This document shows positions 54,016 to 64,000 of a stretch of 64,000 nucleotides of DNA, one piece after another. Within the stretch, counting starts at the first letter, position 1; the number at the start of each line of letters is the position of its first letter. The DNA lies in contig NC_083530.1 of the NCBI RefSeq assembly GCF_032362555.1, positions 2,014,001 to 2,078,000 of the forward strand, given 5' to 3'. The translations under genes were made by a program, and so were the position numbers. The notes beneath the pieces were generated by a model. The model searched no databases, had not been told where the DNA came from, and saw only the letters and a program-made list of their open reading frames with translations. The DNA is from Amyelois transitella. Lineage: Eukaryota; Arthropoda; Insecta; Lepidoptera; Pyralidae.

Positions 54016-57000
54016 ACCGAACGCTGGCCGAGGCGGAACCCAGCGTTCTCCCATGTACATACCGCCTATTCGTCACAGACAAAAAAACTGGATTATCTTT
54101 CCTGGTGGACACCGGTGCGAACATTTCGGCTATACCTAGGCTAAAAACCAGCCTAACTAAGCCGCTACCCTACAAGCTATATGCCGCCAACAACACCGTC
54201 ATATCAACATACGGCGAAAAAACACTCGAACTCGATCTCAACCTACGTCGTCCATACAAGTGGAAATTCATCGTCGCAGACGTATCGAAGCCGATCCTGG
54301 GAGCCGATTTTCTCAAACATCATCAACTCATCGTCGATCTCAAAAACAAAAGACTAATCGACAACGTTACGAGTCTAAAGGTCAACGCCCCTGTTCGAGC
54401 AACATCTGTACCTACAATACGCAGTATAGACTCGAATAATTCGTATCACGCGATACTCGCCGATTATCCCGGAATTACTCGTCTCACCGCCATGAATATC
54501 AACAATAGCAAGATCAACGTTCAACATTTCATCGAAACCGAAGGTCAACCTGTCCACTGCCGAGCTCGTCCCATACCACCTCATCGCTACGAGAAAGTCA
54601 AACAAGAGTTCCAAAATATGATTGAACAAGGACTCTGTCGACCCAGCAAGAGCCCATGGTCATCACCACTTCACGTCGTACCCAAGAAAAACGGGGACAT
54701 CAGAGTCTGTGGTGATTATCGCCGTCTCAACGCGATCACTAAACCCGACCGCTATCCAGTTCCAAGGGTTAAAGACTTCACCTACCAGCTTGCCGGGAAG
54801 ACCATATTCTCAGTTTTGGATTTAAATCGAGCTTATCAACAACTGATGGTTCGTGAGGAAGACATCGAAAAGACAGCCATCATCACACCGATGGGACTAT
54901 TCGAATTCCCACGAATGTGTCCAGGTCTCAAGAACGCAGGCCAAACTTTCCAACGATTCATCCACCAAGTACTCAGAGGACAACCTTTCGTCTTTCCATT
55001 CATCGACGACGTACTCATAGCATCAGAAAACGAAACCCAGCACCGTGAACACCTACGACAAGTACTCGAACGACTTGAAGAACATGGCATCACCATCAAC
55101 CCAGCAAAATGTCACTTTGGCCAACCTGAAGTAAAGTTCTTGGGCTACATCGTATCCAAAGATGGTATCAAACCACCAGCTGAAAAGGTAGACATCATCT
55201 CAAAATACCCCAAGCCCAACACTATCGAAGAACTACGTCGTTTTCTCGGTATGTTGAATTTCTACCGCGATCACATACCTAACGCCGCATCTATCCAAGC
55301 ACCACTCAATGCACATCTCCACAACGTCAAGAAACGCGACAAAACCGTCATACAATGGACACAAGAGTCATCGGACGCATTCGAAGCATGTAAAAACAGC
55401 ATATGCAACGCTGCTTTACTCGCCCACCCGTCCCACGATGCTACTTACGCCCTATTTTGCGACGCTTCGGATAAATCAGCTGGCGCCGTGCTACAACAAT
55501 ACATCGACGAAAAATGGCAACCACTTGGCTATTTTTCTAAGAAGTTTTCCAGCGCACAAACAAAATATTCAACATACGACAGAGAACTACAAGCAATCTA
55601 CATGGCCGTCAAACACTTCCGAAAAATGTTCGAGGGACGTCCACTGATCATCTTCACCGATCACAAACCTCTTACGTTCGCTATGCACAAAATAACGTCG
55701 ACTACAGAAACGCCACGCCGTACCCGACAACTCCTATTCATCAGCGAGTTCACAACCGACATACGCCATGTGAGCGGAAAAAACAACATCGTAGCCGATG
55801 CCCTAAGTCGCATAGAAGCAGTGTCATTCCCGTCTACAATCAATTACGAAGAAATTGCAAAAGCCCAACACGAAGACACATCTGTACTCGACTTACAAAA
55901 ACAAGACAACATCTGTCTCAAGAAAATCATCATTCCCAACACCGACGTCGAACTCTACTGCGAAACATCAACATCGAACATACGACCATACATCCCAGAA
56001 AAATATCGTGAAGAAGTATTCAAGAGTGTACACAACATCAACCACCCCGGTACACGCACAACACGGAAGATGGCATCTCAAAAATATTTTTGGCCGTCAA
56101 TGAATAGCGACATCTCAAGATGGACGAAAAGCTGCATCGATTGTCAAAAAAACAAAGTTCAACGCCATACCTACAGCGAAGTTTCGAAATTCCCGCCAAC
56201 TGAACGATTTCGACACGTACACGTGGACATCGTCGGACCGCTACCTACGACGCCTCAAGGTCATCGCTACCTAGTAACCATGATTGACCGCGAAACGAAA
56301 TGGCCCGAAGCAATACCTACCGAAGAAATAACAGCTGACAAAGTTACCGAAGTAATTTACAACCACTGGATTACGAGATTCGGATGCCCTACAACACTCA
56401 CCAGCGACCAAGGACGTCAGTTCGAAAGTCAACTTTTCAACAACCTTATGAAGCTTATGGGAATCACGAAAAATCGCACTACAGCATACCATCCGCAATC
56501 AAACGGTATCGTCGAACGCTGGCACAGAACACTGAAGACCGCACTACGCACCCGGCTATCAAGTTCAAGGTCATGGATCGACGAGTTACCTACAGTCCTA
56601 TTCGGATTACGCGCCACCCTACGCACAGACGCTGAAGTTAGCCCAGCCGAACTCACATATGGCTATAACTTACGTCTACCGGGTGAATTTTTCACTACGT
56701 CATCAATACCTACATCAATGGACTACAACTTCGTCGAAAAACTACGATCTACCATCAAAGAACATAGCCCGCAACAGTCAACAGTACATCACAACAGCAA
56801 TCCACGCATCTTCATTCATAAAGACCTACAAGATTGCACACACGTATTTGTTCGTGTCGACGCCGTTAAGAAGTCACTTCAATCACCATACGAAGGCCCT
56901 TATCGTGTTATCAAGAGACTAACGGACAAGTACTACACAATTCAACTACCGGATCGCGAGTCAAACATTTCAATAGACCGACTCAAGCCTGCCTACCTAT

Positions 57001-57215
57001 TGCAAGACGACGACATCGCAAATTCATCAACAATGTCAACACAAGTTCAAGCTACACTAGGTCAAGGTCAAGCTATCACTAAGGCACAGGCGCAAGAAAG
57101 TACCTCACCACAGAAAATTCCCGCTCCGGTCAATACGAGCAACATGACGCCACAGCAAACGGACAAGAAAACTCGTGTCGGCCGTGCCGTCAGGTTGCCG
57201 GTACGTTTCACTTGA
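53934..57215 (+). CDS. pol: Pol polyprotein: protease, RT, RNase H, integrase
   Basis: It is an uninterrupted frame of about 1090 codons with no good start of its own. Residues are numbered from 53934. Protease has LVDTGANIS (DTG at 59-61). Reverse transcriptase has YRRLNAITKPDRYP, VLDLNRAYQQ and FIDDVL (from 356), with FIDD replacing the usual YxDD. The normally conserved MPFGLKNA reads MCPGLKNA here, an odd change that might impair activity. RNase H has FCDASDKSAG, YDRELQAI and FTDHKPL. Integrase has an HHCC finger (HNINHPGT, CIDCQKNK) and a D,D35E core (HVDIVGP, TSDQGRQFES, SNGIVERWHR). A basic tail follows. It would copy and insert the element. Confidence 0.94.
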   Translation: MFLPSTIWSTSEKMYIALFLHREAGKLDRTLAEAEPSVLPCTYRLFVTDKKTGLSFLVDTGANISAIPRLKTSLTKPLPYKLYAANNTVISTYGEKTLELDLNLRRPYKWKFIVADVSKPILGADFLKHHQLIVDLKNKRLIDNVTSLKVNAPVRATSVPTIRSIDSNNSYHAILADYPGITRLTAMNINNSKINVQHFIETEGQPVHCRARPIPPHRYEKVKQEFQNMIEQGLCRPSKSPWSSPLHVVPKKNGDIRVCGDYRRLNAITKPDRYPVPRVKDFTYQLAGKTIFSVLDLNRAYQQLMVREEDIEKTAIITPMGLFEFPRMCPGLKNAGQTFQRFIHQVLRGQPFVFPFIDDVLIASENETQHREHLRQVLERLEEHGITINPAKCHFGQPEVKFLGYIVSKDGIKPPAEKVDIISKYPKPNTIEELRRFLGMLNFYRDHIPNAASIQAPLNAHLHNVKKRDKTVIQWTQESSDAFEACKNSICNAALLAHPSHDATYALFCDASDKSAGAVLQQYIDEKWQPLGYFSKKFSSAQTKYSTYDRELQAIYMAVKHFRKMFEGRPLIIFTDHKPLTFAMHKITSTTETPRRTRQLLFISEFTTDIRHVSGKNNIVADALSRIEAVSFPSTINYEEIAKAQHEDTSVLDLQKQDNICLKKIIIPNTDVELYCETSTSNIRPYIPEKYREEVFKSVHNINHPGTRTTRKMASQKYFWPSMNSDISRWTKSCIDCQKNKVQRHTYSEVSKFPPTERFRHVHVDIVGPLPTTPQGHRYLVTMIDRETKWPEAIPTEEITADKVTEVIYNHWITRFGCPTTLTSDQGRQFESQLFNNLMKLMGITKNRTTAYHPQSNGIVERWHRTLKTALRTRLSSSRSWIDELPTVLFGLRATLRTDAEVSPAELTYGYNLRLPGEFFTTSSIPTSMDYNFVEKLRSTIKEHSPQQSTVHHNSNPRIFIHKDLQDCTHVFVRVDAVKKSLQSPYEGPYRVIKRLTDKYYTIQLPDRESNISIDRLKPAYLLQDDDIANSSTMSTQVQATLGQGQAITKAQAQESTSPQKIPAPVNTSNMTPQQTDKKTRVGRAVRLPVRFT

Positions 57216-57225
57216 GGGGGAGTAC
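57214..57225 (+). other. Polypurine tract
   Basis: GAGGGGGAGTAC directly precedes the 3' LTR and primes plus-strand synthesis. The TRIM has nearly the same tract in the same position. Confidence 0.8.
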
Positions 57226-58157
57226 TGTGGCTACCAGCATACTTACCATCAAGTACCAACATACTTACCAACAAGCTTACCTTACCGAATAACAAGAACA
57301 ACAGTTACCTTCACAATATTTACCATTTACAATTACAATACCTTACCAGGATATAATAGATATAATACATATATATATAAGAGATGAATAAAACAAATCA
57401 AGCACTTTAATATCATGCCGACTTCGTTGCCCAGAAACCAGAAGAAGCTAGTTCTGAAAAGAACTGTTTGTGAGCGCGTGCACATGGACATGCCACACAT
57501 CGTGCATCAGCAGTTCTTCCAGGCAGCATCAGCATCTTCACACGCCAATTCTTCACACTGCATAATCGTCTATCGGATCTCCGTCCGAAACAACAAACTC
57601 AAGAGTTCGACGCACACACTGCACTTCGCGAGAGCATCACGAGCGCGACCTCACGCCGCAAGTTCAAATTCACACTGAGGCGGGGAGCAAGCAGCAAGAC
57701 GGTTTTATACGCAAGCAAGTTTGACCTAACAAACATCGCGTGCACACCGCACGTAGCGCCCTCGGCGCGCCTGCGGCCGCACCGGGCGTCACAGAAACTC
57801 AAGCTCGACACGTGTAGCGGAAACGAGACGGAGCTATCCAGACTCAGGAGACAGCAATACAAAATTCTAAGAAATCTATGCAAATCCATTTTATTATCAA
57901 CAAAAACTTTTCGATAGATTTCTACTTGTAAATACGATCACACCATTGGCTATAATTCGATATTTCTGATTTGTTAAAAATAATCTCTCTTCTTCATTGG
58001 TAATAATTCCGTATTTATGATTCGTCCATGCCTTTTCCTTTGTAAATAGTTTTATATAAATATGTCTCAATTTTGTAAATAAACCATTCCATTCTCACCT
58101 TCTGAAACGGAGTATTACTTCACTACCTACAAACCCTGGAGAATCTCTCTCTCCAAA
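57226..58157 (+). repeat. 3' LTR
   Basis: It matches the 5' LTR base for base apart from a TA-run two bases shorter, as far as read by eye. Confidence 0.9.
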
Positions 58158-58230
58158 ATACCATCTGGTCTTTTGCCATCATCACGAGCCAAACCGCTGG
58201 GTCCTAGAATAGCAGGAATGTTAATAGTGG

Positions 58231-58400
58231 TGTAGCGGCTAGCTGTTATACCTAGGCTAGCCAGGCTAGGTGTTATACCTACCGGAACCGCAGCTCCGAC
58301 GATGTTGTGACGAAGGTTGTATATATTATGCTCCAATGCCTCCAATCCGTGAAATCTTTGCTTGCGCAATTTAGGGTTATCGCTGTTTTTGAGTGATAGC
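58231..58400 (-). mobile_element. Solo LTR relic of the TRIM family
   Basis: In reverse it carries the blocks TATACAACCTTCG, ACAACATCGTCGGAGC and GCCTAGCC of the TRIM LTR, starting at TGTAGCGG. It is diverged and rearranged at the left (duplicated GGCTAGC). It was part of the older DNA flanking the CsRn1 insertion. Confidence 0.6.
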
Positions 58401-58540
58401 GTCGCGTGATTTTATTTAACCGGCCGGCGCTTCTGCGGCAAGAAAGGTGATGGTGCAAACAATGGTGGCCCAGCACGTCGACGTCATCGCCGAAAGGACT
58501 ACGATGCGGGTCTGTGCATTTTCATTTTGTATATCAATAA

Positions 58541-58880
58541 CTAGCTGTGCCCGCGACTTCTTCCGCGTGGAATAGTTATTTTGGGCATGATTGAAGCTTT
58601 CAAGGATGAATAATTCCGTGGCGCGCGGGAAGAACTTGACAACTAGACCTACATGTTTTTTTTTTTATTGGTCCAAACGCTTTCTAAGCCTATTATTTTC
58701 CCCGGTTTTTTCACATTTTCCATTATTTCTTTGCTTCCTATAGTTGCAGTGTGATGTTATATAGCCGAAAGTCTTCCTCGATAAATGGTCTAGTCAACGC
58801 AAATATAATTTTTCAATTCGAACCGGTAGTTCCTGTGATTAGTGCGTTCAAACAAACTCTTCAGCTTTATAATATTAAGT
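58541..58880 (+). mobile_element. Helitron-like element with a 77-bp internal insertion
   Basis: It runs from CTAGCTGTGCCCGCGACTTC to CTTTATAATATTAAG. A foreign stretch (about 58617-58693, GTGGCGCGCGGGAAGAAC onward) splits the conserved GGATGAATAATTTTCCCC block. Confidence 0.7.
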
Positions 58881-59179
58881 ATATAAGTATATATTAAAGT
58901 TCAGTGTCAAATCTGTCAATGTCTTCAGTCATTCTAGTTTTTCTTTCATTCATGTCATGTCAGGATTTCTCGTGTTTTGTGTTGGTTGATTTTATTTACA
59001 CTTTAATAAAAATAATTAAAAATTACTTAATTTGGCCTCAACACTACCTTAAAATCAATTCAATTAACTTTAGTTACATTATTCAAATAAGTCATTTGGA
59101 ATGAGTGATCGCGCCTTCGGACCATATGTTTGACTTGTTTGATAACAAACGGGAGGTCACAGTAGAAAAGTTGTAGAAA

Positions 59180-62128
59180 ATGTCCTCAAATTTAGAGGCC
59201 GAGGACTTTAATGTGCCTCTGGTACGAATGGAAGATGTTCAGCCAGACATTTATTGTATGAAAGAGGAGAATGATTTAGAGACTTACATAGATGATGATT
59301 TGGAATACGACAATGAATTTATTGTTGATAACGATGAGGATTCTAATATCGGGAGCATGGTGTCTATACACTCTGAAGAGGTCCCGGAGGATAGCGATAG
59401 CGCTGAAGTTATAGTACCAGAGGTTCTGGATTCAAAAATAGAGGTGAGTCATTAAAAAGATAGTCCATTTCTACAGTCCATACTGAAGTAAACAATTTTG
59501 ACAGGTTTTATCATTGAAAATCAAAATAAAACATTTGTAAGCTCCATATGTACTTAAGCAGTTACTATTTATATATATTCAGAAACATTTTATATGTAGT
59601 AGGGTTAATTTTTTTTTTTAATATTTTGATTTTAATAGCAGAAATATGGTGAGGTTAGGTATCTTTATATACATCCCGTGCACAGGCACTGAAGTTTTGA
59701 AGGACTATGTTCAAGTCCCCACTTTTACACCTTAACTTATTTTATTTATTTATTATTTATTGTAACAATTAAAATTTGTAAAGTGCAATAGGCAGACTAA
59801 ATGCTAATAGCATTATCTAACAATCTACCATTGGGTTAAGCAGACAACTTTTGTTCGTCATTGTTTGTTCCGTGTTTTAAGAAGTATCAATTAAAAAACT
59901 TTAAATGTAAAAAACAAATGTTAATTTTGTTATATAAATAGTGTTATTTATTAAAATCTGAAAATTTAAAGTAAGTACTTTATGGGAAATCATGACGTAT
60001 CAAAGTGGCTAGGACCTTGTGAAATTTCGTGCCTTGTTTTAAATTTTAATCCATTAGATGTCATTCTAGTGCCATATATTTAGATTAAGAATAGACCTTC
60101 AGGAGTGACATGAACTAGTTCTACATTCATTCATGTTTTTTAATGTAGACAATGTGCATTCGTCCATGATTTATATTTAAGAGATCTATATTTGTATATT
60201 GATGTCTGATGAAAATGCTGAAGTGCAGTTTGTTCCGCCGCTTCCTCTACACATGCGATTTGGAAGAGGTAGTAGTTATAATTCGATTTAAGTGATGTGA
60301 CGTCAATAAGTGATACCTTTTATCCAATCTATTCTATTCTACTGTTTTACTTGGAATTTTTCCAGGGAGCCCCGTGGAAAAGCTGATTTTTCATTAATGT
60401 ATTTTTCATACAAAGACCTTCAGAAGATTGTTCATCTTTATTTAAGTACAAACCCAAAGAAATGGACTTAAGAGGTTTTAATAAGCTGTGATTTGTTGTG
60501 TTATATAAGCCCAAAAATATTTTTTATCTAATTTTTATATTTATTAATATAAATAACTAAATTCCAGCGCAAGCCAGTCATTATCAAAGAAAATTATGAA
60601 GAAATAAACGCAGAAAAAAATCTAGACAGTTGGCCTACTCTCGAAATCCTACCAGGCGGTGTGATAAAACGGGGAGAGAAATGTAATACCAACCTTACGA
60701 CGTTGCGCACAGAGAACGAATTGTCTTCGGAATACAACAACGCTAACATTTACGCTTGTGCGAAATGTTCACAGAGCTTCAAGTTCTTGTTTTGTCTCGT
60801 GAAGCATGTGCGGATGCACGAAGAGATTGCCAAGAGGAAACATCGGGAGATGGCGAAATTAGGTGAGTATTTTGTTCTTGTTTGTTATCCTACTAATATT
60901 ATAAACGCGAAAGTTTGTAACAATAACAAATATAATAAGACCACCCGTTATGAGGAGAGAGTAATAAATCTACATCCTACTAATATTATATATGCGAAAG
61001 TTTGTCAGTATGGATGTTTGTTACTCTTTCACGCAAAAACTACTGAACCGATTACAATGAAATTTGGTATGTAGGTAGCTGAAGACCCAGAATAACATAT
61101 AGGCTACTTTTAATCCCGGAGTTACCGCGATTCCACACGGACGAAGTCGCGGGCGGCCTCTAGTTTCTAATATAACAACATCTACATATAATATTAATCC
61201 CTGATACATACGACTTGGGGATTTCAAAGGCAAGTGTGTGGCGCCATCACTAACGTCACACACATCTGTCAATCATAGCGAACAAAATGACGCGCTCAGC
61301 CAATAGCAGCGAAGAGTCTAAATCGCGATTACAAAAATTTCACGGACTGGAGCATATACAACCTCCGACGCCAATAGCCGCAGCAGCAGCTGAACGTAGC
61401 TTTTCAGTCTTCGCGAAATTGTTGGCTCTGTACATAAAGGATAAAGACGTGATTATAGACCGATGTCTATATTCTACCAAACAAATAAATTGTAACTGAC
61501 CGATGTCAGTTACAATTTATTTGTTTGTAAACTTTATGGCACATAAAAATAAATGTAACAAAAATAGAACAGTAATTGGATATAGAAGAATATGTACAAT
61601 GGCGGACTTATTCCAATACTAGCTGTTGCCCGCGACTTCGTCCGCGTAAATTGCGAATTTTTTCGCAGGCAAACTAATGCCTTGAGTTCATTCAAATGCC
61701 GATAACTTTTTTTAGTGAACCGATTTTGATGAAACAAACTTTAAATGTTTTTCTGAGTTAAAACAAAGCATTTGGTGAAAGTTTTAAGTAAATCGGTTCA
61801 GTACTTCCGGAGATAATCGTGATCATACATACAGACAGACAAGAAATTTAAAAAAAATATTTTTGCTTTCTATCATTCATTTTAAGTGTCCCTCTATCCA
61901 TTTCAGTCAAAAATACTAAATGTACAGACAAAATATTTTTACTGTTTTATTATATGTATAGATTATTTATCTTATTTTTTTATGTATGGATAAGGTATTT
62001 GCTAATTTATTCTCGTCCCTCCAGTTCCAGGGCCGAAGGAAACGAAATTTTTGAAGTTAACCAAACGTAAAGCTGTAGCGAAAACCTGCAAGAAAAAAGT
62101 CCCCATACGAAATAAGACAAAATCATAG
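59180..62128 (+). CDS. Small single-finger C2H2 protein, three coding exons
   Basis: Exons 59180-59443, 60568-60862 and 62025-62128 (donors GTGAGT twice; acceptors ATTCCAG and CCCTCCAG) join in phase to about 220 residues. The first 88 residues are very acidic (DDDLEYDNEF). Exon 2 encodes one perfect finger, CAKCSQSFKFLFCLVKHVRM, followed by a helix rich in Lys, Arg and Glu (EEIAKRKHREM). Exon 3 is short and basic (KLTKRKAVAKTCKKK). The plan of acidic N-terminus, one finger and basic linker matches the first part of the 18010 gene, whose lone first finger is followed by a similar helix (HVAIEKRAMG). It may be a truncated paralogue that lost the finger array. ATG context is AGAAAATG. A polyadenylation signal AATAAA lies near 62530. 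Confidence 0.7.
59738..59850 (-). mobile_element. LINE 3' tail fragment
   Basis: Sister copy of 13185-13300, about 90 percent alike by eye, in intron 1 of the single-finger gene. Confidence 0.5.
60193..60345 (+). mobile_element. LINE tail, second family
   Basis: It matches 49975-50155 (AGTGCAGTTTGTTCCGCCGC, GTGACGTCAATAAGTGA) with a TCTATTCTATTCTA end. Confidence 0.5.
60889..61166 (-). mobile_element. Helitron-like element, fourth family, with doubled 5' end
   Basis: The start block CCTACTAATATTATA with GCGAAAGTTTGT occurs twice (60889 and 60974). The body ends at CGAAGTCGCGGGCGGCCTCTAG. It lies in intron 2, right after the donor of exon 2 of the single-finger gene. Confidence 0.6.
61237..61395 (+). 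mobile_element. LTR fragment of the TRIM family
   Basis: It starts TGTGGCGCCATC and keeps the GACGCGCTCAGCCAATAGCA and CAACCTCCGACGCC blocks. It then breaks into a SINE A tail-like piece (GTTGGCTCTGTACATAAAGG). Confidence 0.65.
61478..61527. repeat. Perfect 23-bp hairpin with 4-base loop
   Basis: The left arm CAAACAAATAAATTGTAACT (plus GAC) and its exact complement flank CGAT. GACCGATGTC also occurs 41 bases upstream. It is in intron 2 of the single-finger gene. Confidence 0.9.
61617..61970 (+). mobile_element. Helitron-like element, second family
   Basis: It runs from ACTAGCTGTTGCCCGCGACT to ATTATATGTATAGAT, with the standard AACCGATTTTGATG block. It is a longer copy of the 32950-33125 fragment and ends about 55 bases before the last exon. 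Confidence 0.65.
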
Positions 62129-63480
62129 CTTAAGGTATTCCATAGATGCAAATTAAGTACAAATATTTAGAGCTAACAACTGAATATGCCATACATTAGT
62201 TTGAATACTAACCAATGTTCTTACGGTGAGCGGTGGTGATACCTGAACATTTGAGCAACTGGATGTATAACTATCATCCATTATAGGTTTGGTTCTCTTG
62301 CAGTGGTCATGGAAGTCAGATGGGATTTGTTTCCTGTAAAAATCAGACTTATACAATCCAGAACGTACTCTGAGCTCGAGAGGACTTCAGAGTGGTGAAT
62401 GTGAAACCGGGACTATAGCCTTAAAGTATTTGTATTTAATGTGTATATCTTGTGTTATTCATTGTAGAGTATAAAATTAGGTTTCGTTTGTTTGTAATAT
62501 GCTGTTACAAGAAATAGTACATAGAAAAGAAATAAATCACTAGCAATGGGTGACTTATCTCATGAAAGTATATCTTCCAGTTAACCGGCATAATTTCATT
62601 GTTGAGACTCAATTATATTTAAAAAACAGTTCAATTTAAAACTGTAAGCCACGTTCAGCTGTATAAAGCCTGATGATGGAATTGAGATTCTAATAGTGAC
62701 AGAATGGTGTTAAAAGAAAAATGCCAAGTTTATTGGCTCTTCCCTTGGTTGACTTGACAATATGCCTGTGAGGAGAATCAGATGGCTCACACAATGTTTT
62801 TTTTTTCATCCATACCAGACCAGCATAAAAGCTAAACAAGTTACCTTTGATTTTGATTATTTATTTTATCAAATCTCATTATTATTGTACGAAGTACAAA
62901 TTATTAAATTTTTGTAGATACTTTAAATCTGAACGTGATCTATTGATCTTTTCGAGATTGTTGGCTCTGTCTTCCCCGCAAGGGATATAGACGTGATTAT
63001 ATGTATGTATGTATGTAGATAGTTTCGCACGAAGTTAAGTATTACCACTTTTATAAGTTACAACGCTGTGTGTGCGTGTGCGCAGAAGTCTTAATTTTTG
63101 TATGACGCGTAAAATATAGCCAATCAGAGCGCGCCAGTTGAATCCGCGAACTCAATTGTACCGTTATTGAGAGCGAGATGGCAGGAGGCCGTTTTTGGAT
63201 TTTAAGTTTAATGTACTTGTAATAAAGTCGTTATTTGATTGAGTTTTCATATGGCGGTAGGTTGGGCTATTCTTGCGCCGTCGTACATACATATATTGCA
63301 GAGGCAACTTATAAAAGTAGTACTGTTATTAATAAATTTACATTGTGTTAAATTAAAAAAAAAACACATTGTGTAAGTAAAATATTAAAACAATCTTGAA
63401 AGGCAAGTTTAACCATCTGTTGGAAAACAAAGTGTGTCAACTGTATGTTTAATTTTTTTATTTAAAGGGCGTCTTATATG
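62129..63480. other. 3' UTR and intergenic, SINE A fragments
   Basis: It contains a decayed SINE A body (about 62640-62750), a SINE A tail piece with (ATGT)n (about 62930-63025) and a unique AT-rich remainder. No exon is supported. Confidence 0.5.
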
Positions 63481-63484
63481 AGAG

Positions 63485-63640
63485 AGAGGAGAGTTCTCAA
63501 AAATATTCATTCCCGCGGGAATTCCAGAAAGCCCTAGACCACATAGGCTATATGCCAAATTTCTAGACCCAGCGTTTTGGGCTGCGTGTTGTACATCAGT
63601 CAGTCACTAATTAACGGAACGAGTTTTATATATATTTCGA
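63485..63640. mobile_element. Helitron-like fragment
   Basis: TTCCCGCGGGAATTCC, the TAGGCTATATGCCAAATTTC block and ATCAGTCAGTCAC are typical of lepidopteran Helitron-derived filler. Ends are not defined. Confidence 0.4.
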
Positions 63641-63841
63641 AATAATTTTACGTGTAATTAATAATTGTTATTTTGTTATTATGCGTCTAATGTGTGTATG
63701 TGTTGTGCGTGTTAGAAAGTAAGCGTGTGTTTTTACCGAGAGCAAAAATTTGTACAGATTGTAATCATTTAAACTTCTAAAGAGATTTAAAGTTTTGTTA
63801 AAAACAATAGTAACAAAAACAAGTGAAAGTGTCTTTAAAAA

Positions 63842-64000
63842 TCAATTCATTGGGGGATCTGGGTGCGCGGCAGTGCCCCCGCCAAGTCCGCGCGAAGCAA
63901 ACGCTGCCGTACCATCTTTTACTGGAACCATTTCGCCACATTTTCATACGCCTATTTGAAAACATCTGGATAAGACCAGAACGCAGAAATTTTCGTCATC
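63842..64000 (+). other. GC-rich segment at the window edge, perhaps a retroelement leader
   Basis: Composition shifts abruptly to GC-rich (GGGTGCGCGGCAGTGCCCCC) after AT-rich DNA with TATATATATT. The pattern resembles the start of a retroelement interior after an LTR, but no primer site or frame can be proven before the window ends. Confidence 0.25.

Larger units (their letters stand above)
52050..58157 (+). mobile_element. Complete Ty3/gypsy retrotransposon, CsRn1 clade
   Basis: The 6.1-kb element has near-identical LTRs (934 and 932 bp, differing by a 2-base TA-run change as far as I can see). ATAC (52046-52049 and 58158-58161) is a 4-bp target duplication. The primer site starts TGGTGACC (52985), the tRNA-Trp type used by the CsRn1 clade. 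Gag ends in the CHCC box of that clade. Pol order is protease, reverse transcriptase, RNase H, integrase. No envelope frame is seen. Both frames are uninterrupted, so it is a recent insertion. It sits in an older repeat. Confidence 0.95.

Noticed and set aside
52050-58157. Endogenous retrovirus with envelope
   Set aside because: After integrase only a short basic tail precedes the polypurine tract; there is no room for an envelope frame.

Overview
This 64 kb window is AT-rich animal genomic DNA, almost certainly from a moth or butterfly (Lepidoptera). The reasons are small spliced exons set in introns full of repeats, Helitron-like elements ending in GCGGGCACAGCTAGT, short retroposons with (ATGT)n tails, a CsRn1-clade Ty3/gypsy element, and a ZAD zinc-finger gene. 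I cannot name the species.

Layout. The first 10.4 kb hold a 670-bp inverted-repeat transposon, one candidate 3'-terminal coding exon (2926-3063, +), a SINE and LINE remnant, and then about 6 kb of AT-rich DNA in which I see nothing. A ZAD plus eight-finger C2H2 gene lies on the minus strand (10466-15823). It is divergent from a 12-finger C2H2 gene on the plus strand (18010-20582). From 25167 to 50728 (minus) runs a complete 20-exon gene for the alpha subunit of ER glucosidase II (GANAB, GH31; 927 residues as I splice it). Its introns are packed with SINEs, Helitrons, LINE tails and tandem arrays. Upstream of it lie two adjacent hairpins and a complete young CsRn1-type retrotransposon (52050-58157). 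A 3-exon single-finger gene (59180-62128, +) follows, and the right edge is repeat-rich.

The most unusual signal is inside the glucosidase gene. Three of its 20 exons (6, 14 and 19) have had their 3' ends, together with the 5' splice site, copied in tandem into the intron just downstream: 13, 2 and 6 extra copies. Two of the three arrays also carry the tail of the same SINE in every unit, and the exon-19 splice donor itself merges into that SINE tail. The copies keep donor sites but lack acceptors, so the introns carry rows of decoy 5' splice sites. A second notable signal is a 989-bp TRIM element (44646-45634) with LTRs identical by eye. Its tRNA-Trp primer site and polypurine tract match those of the full-length CsRn1 element 6.4 kb away, and it sits inside a separate terminal-inverted-repeat transposon.

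The coding genes fall into two groups. The zinc-finger genes are probably nuclear DNA-binding regulators. The glucosidase trims N-glycans in the ER lumen. No operon-like or pathway link between the two groups is visible. All splice junctions were read by eye and phased by hand; none is backed by transcripts.
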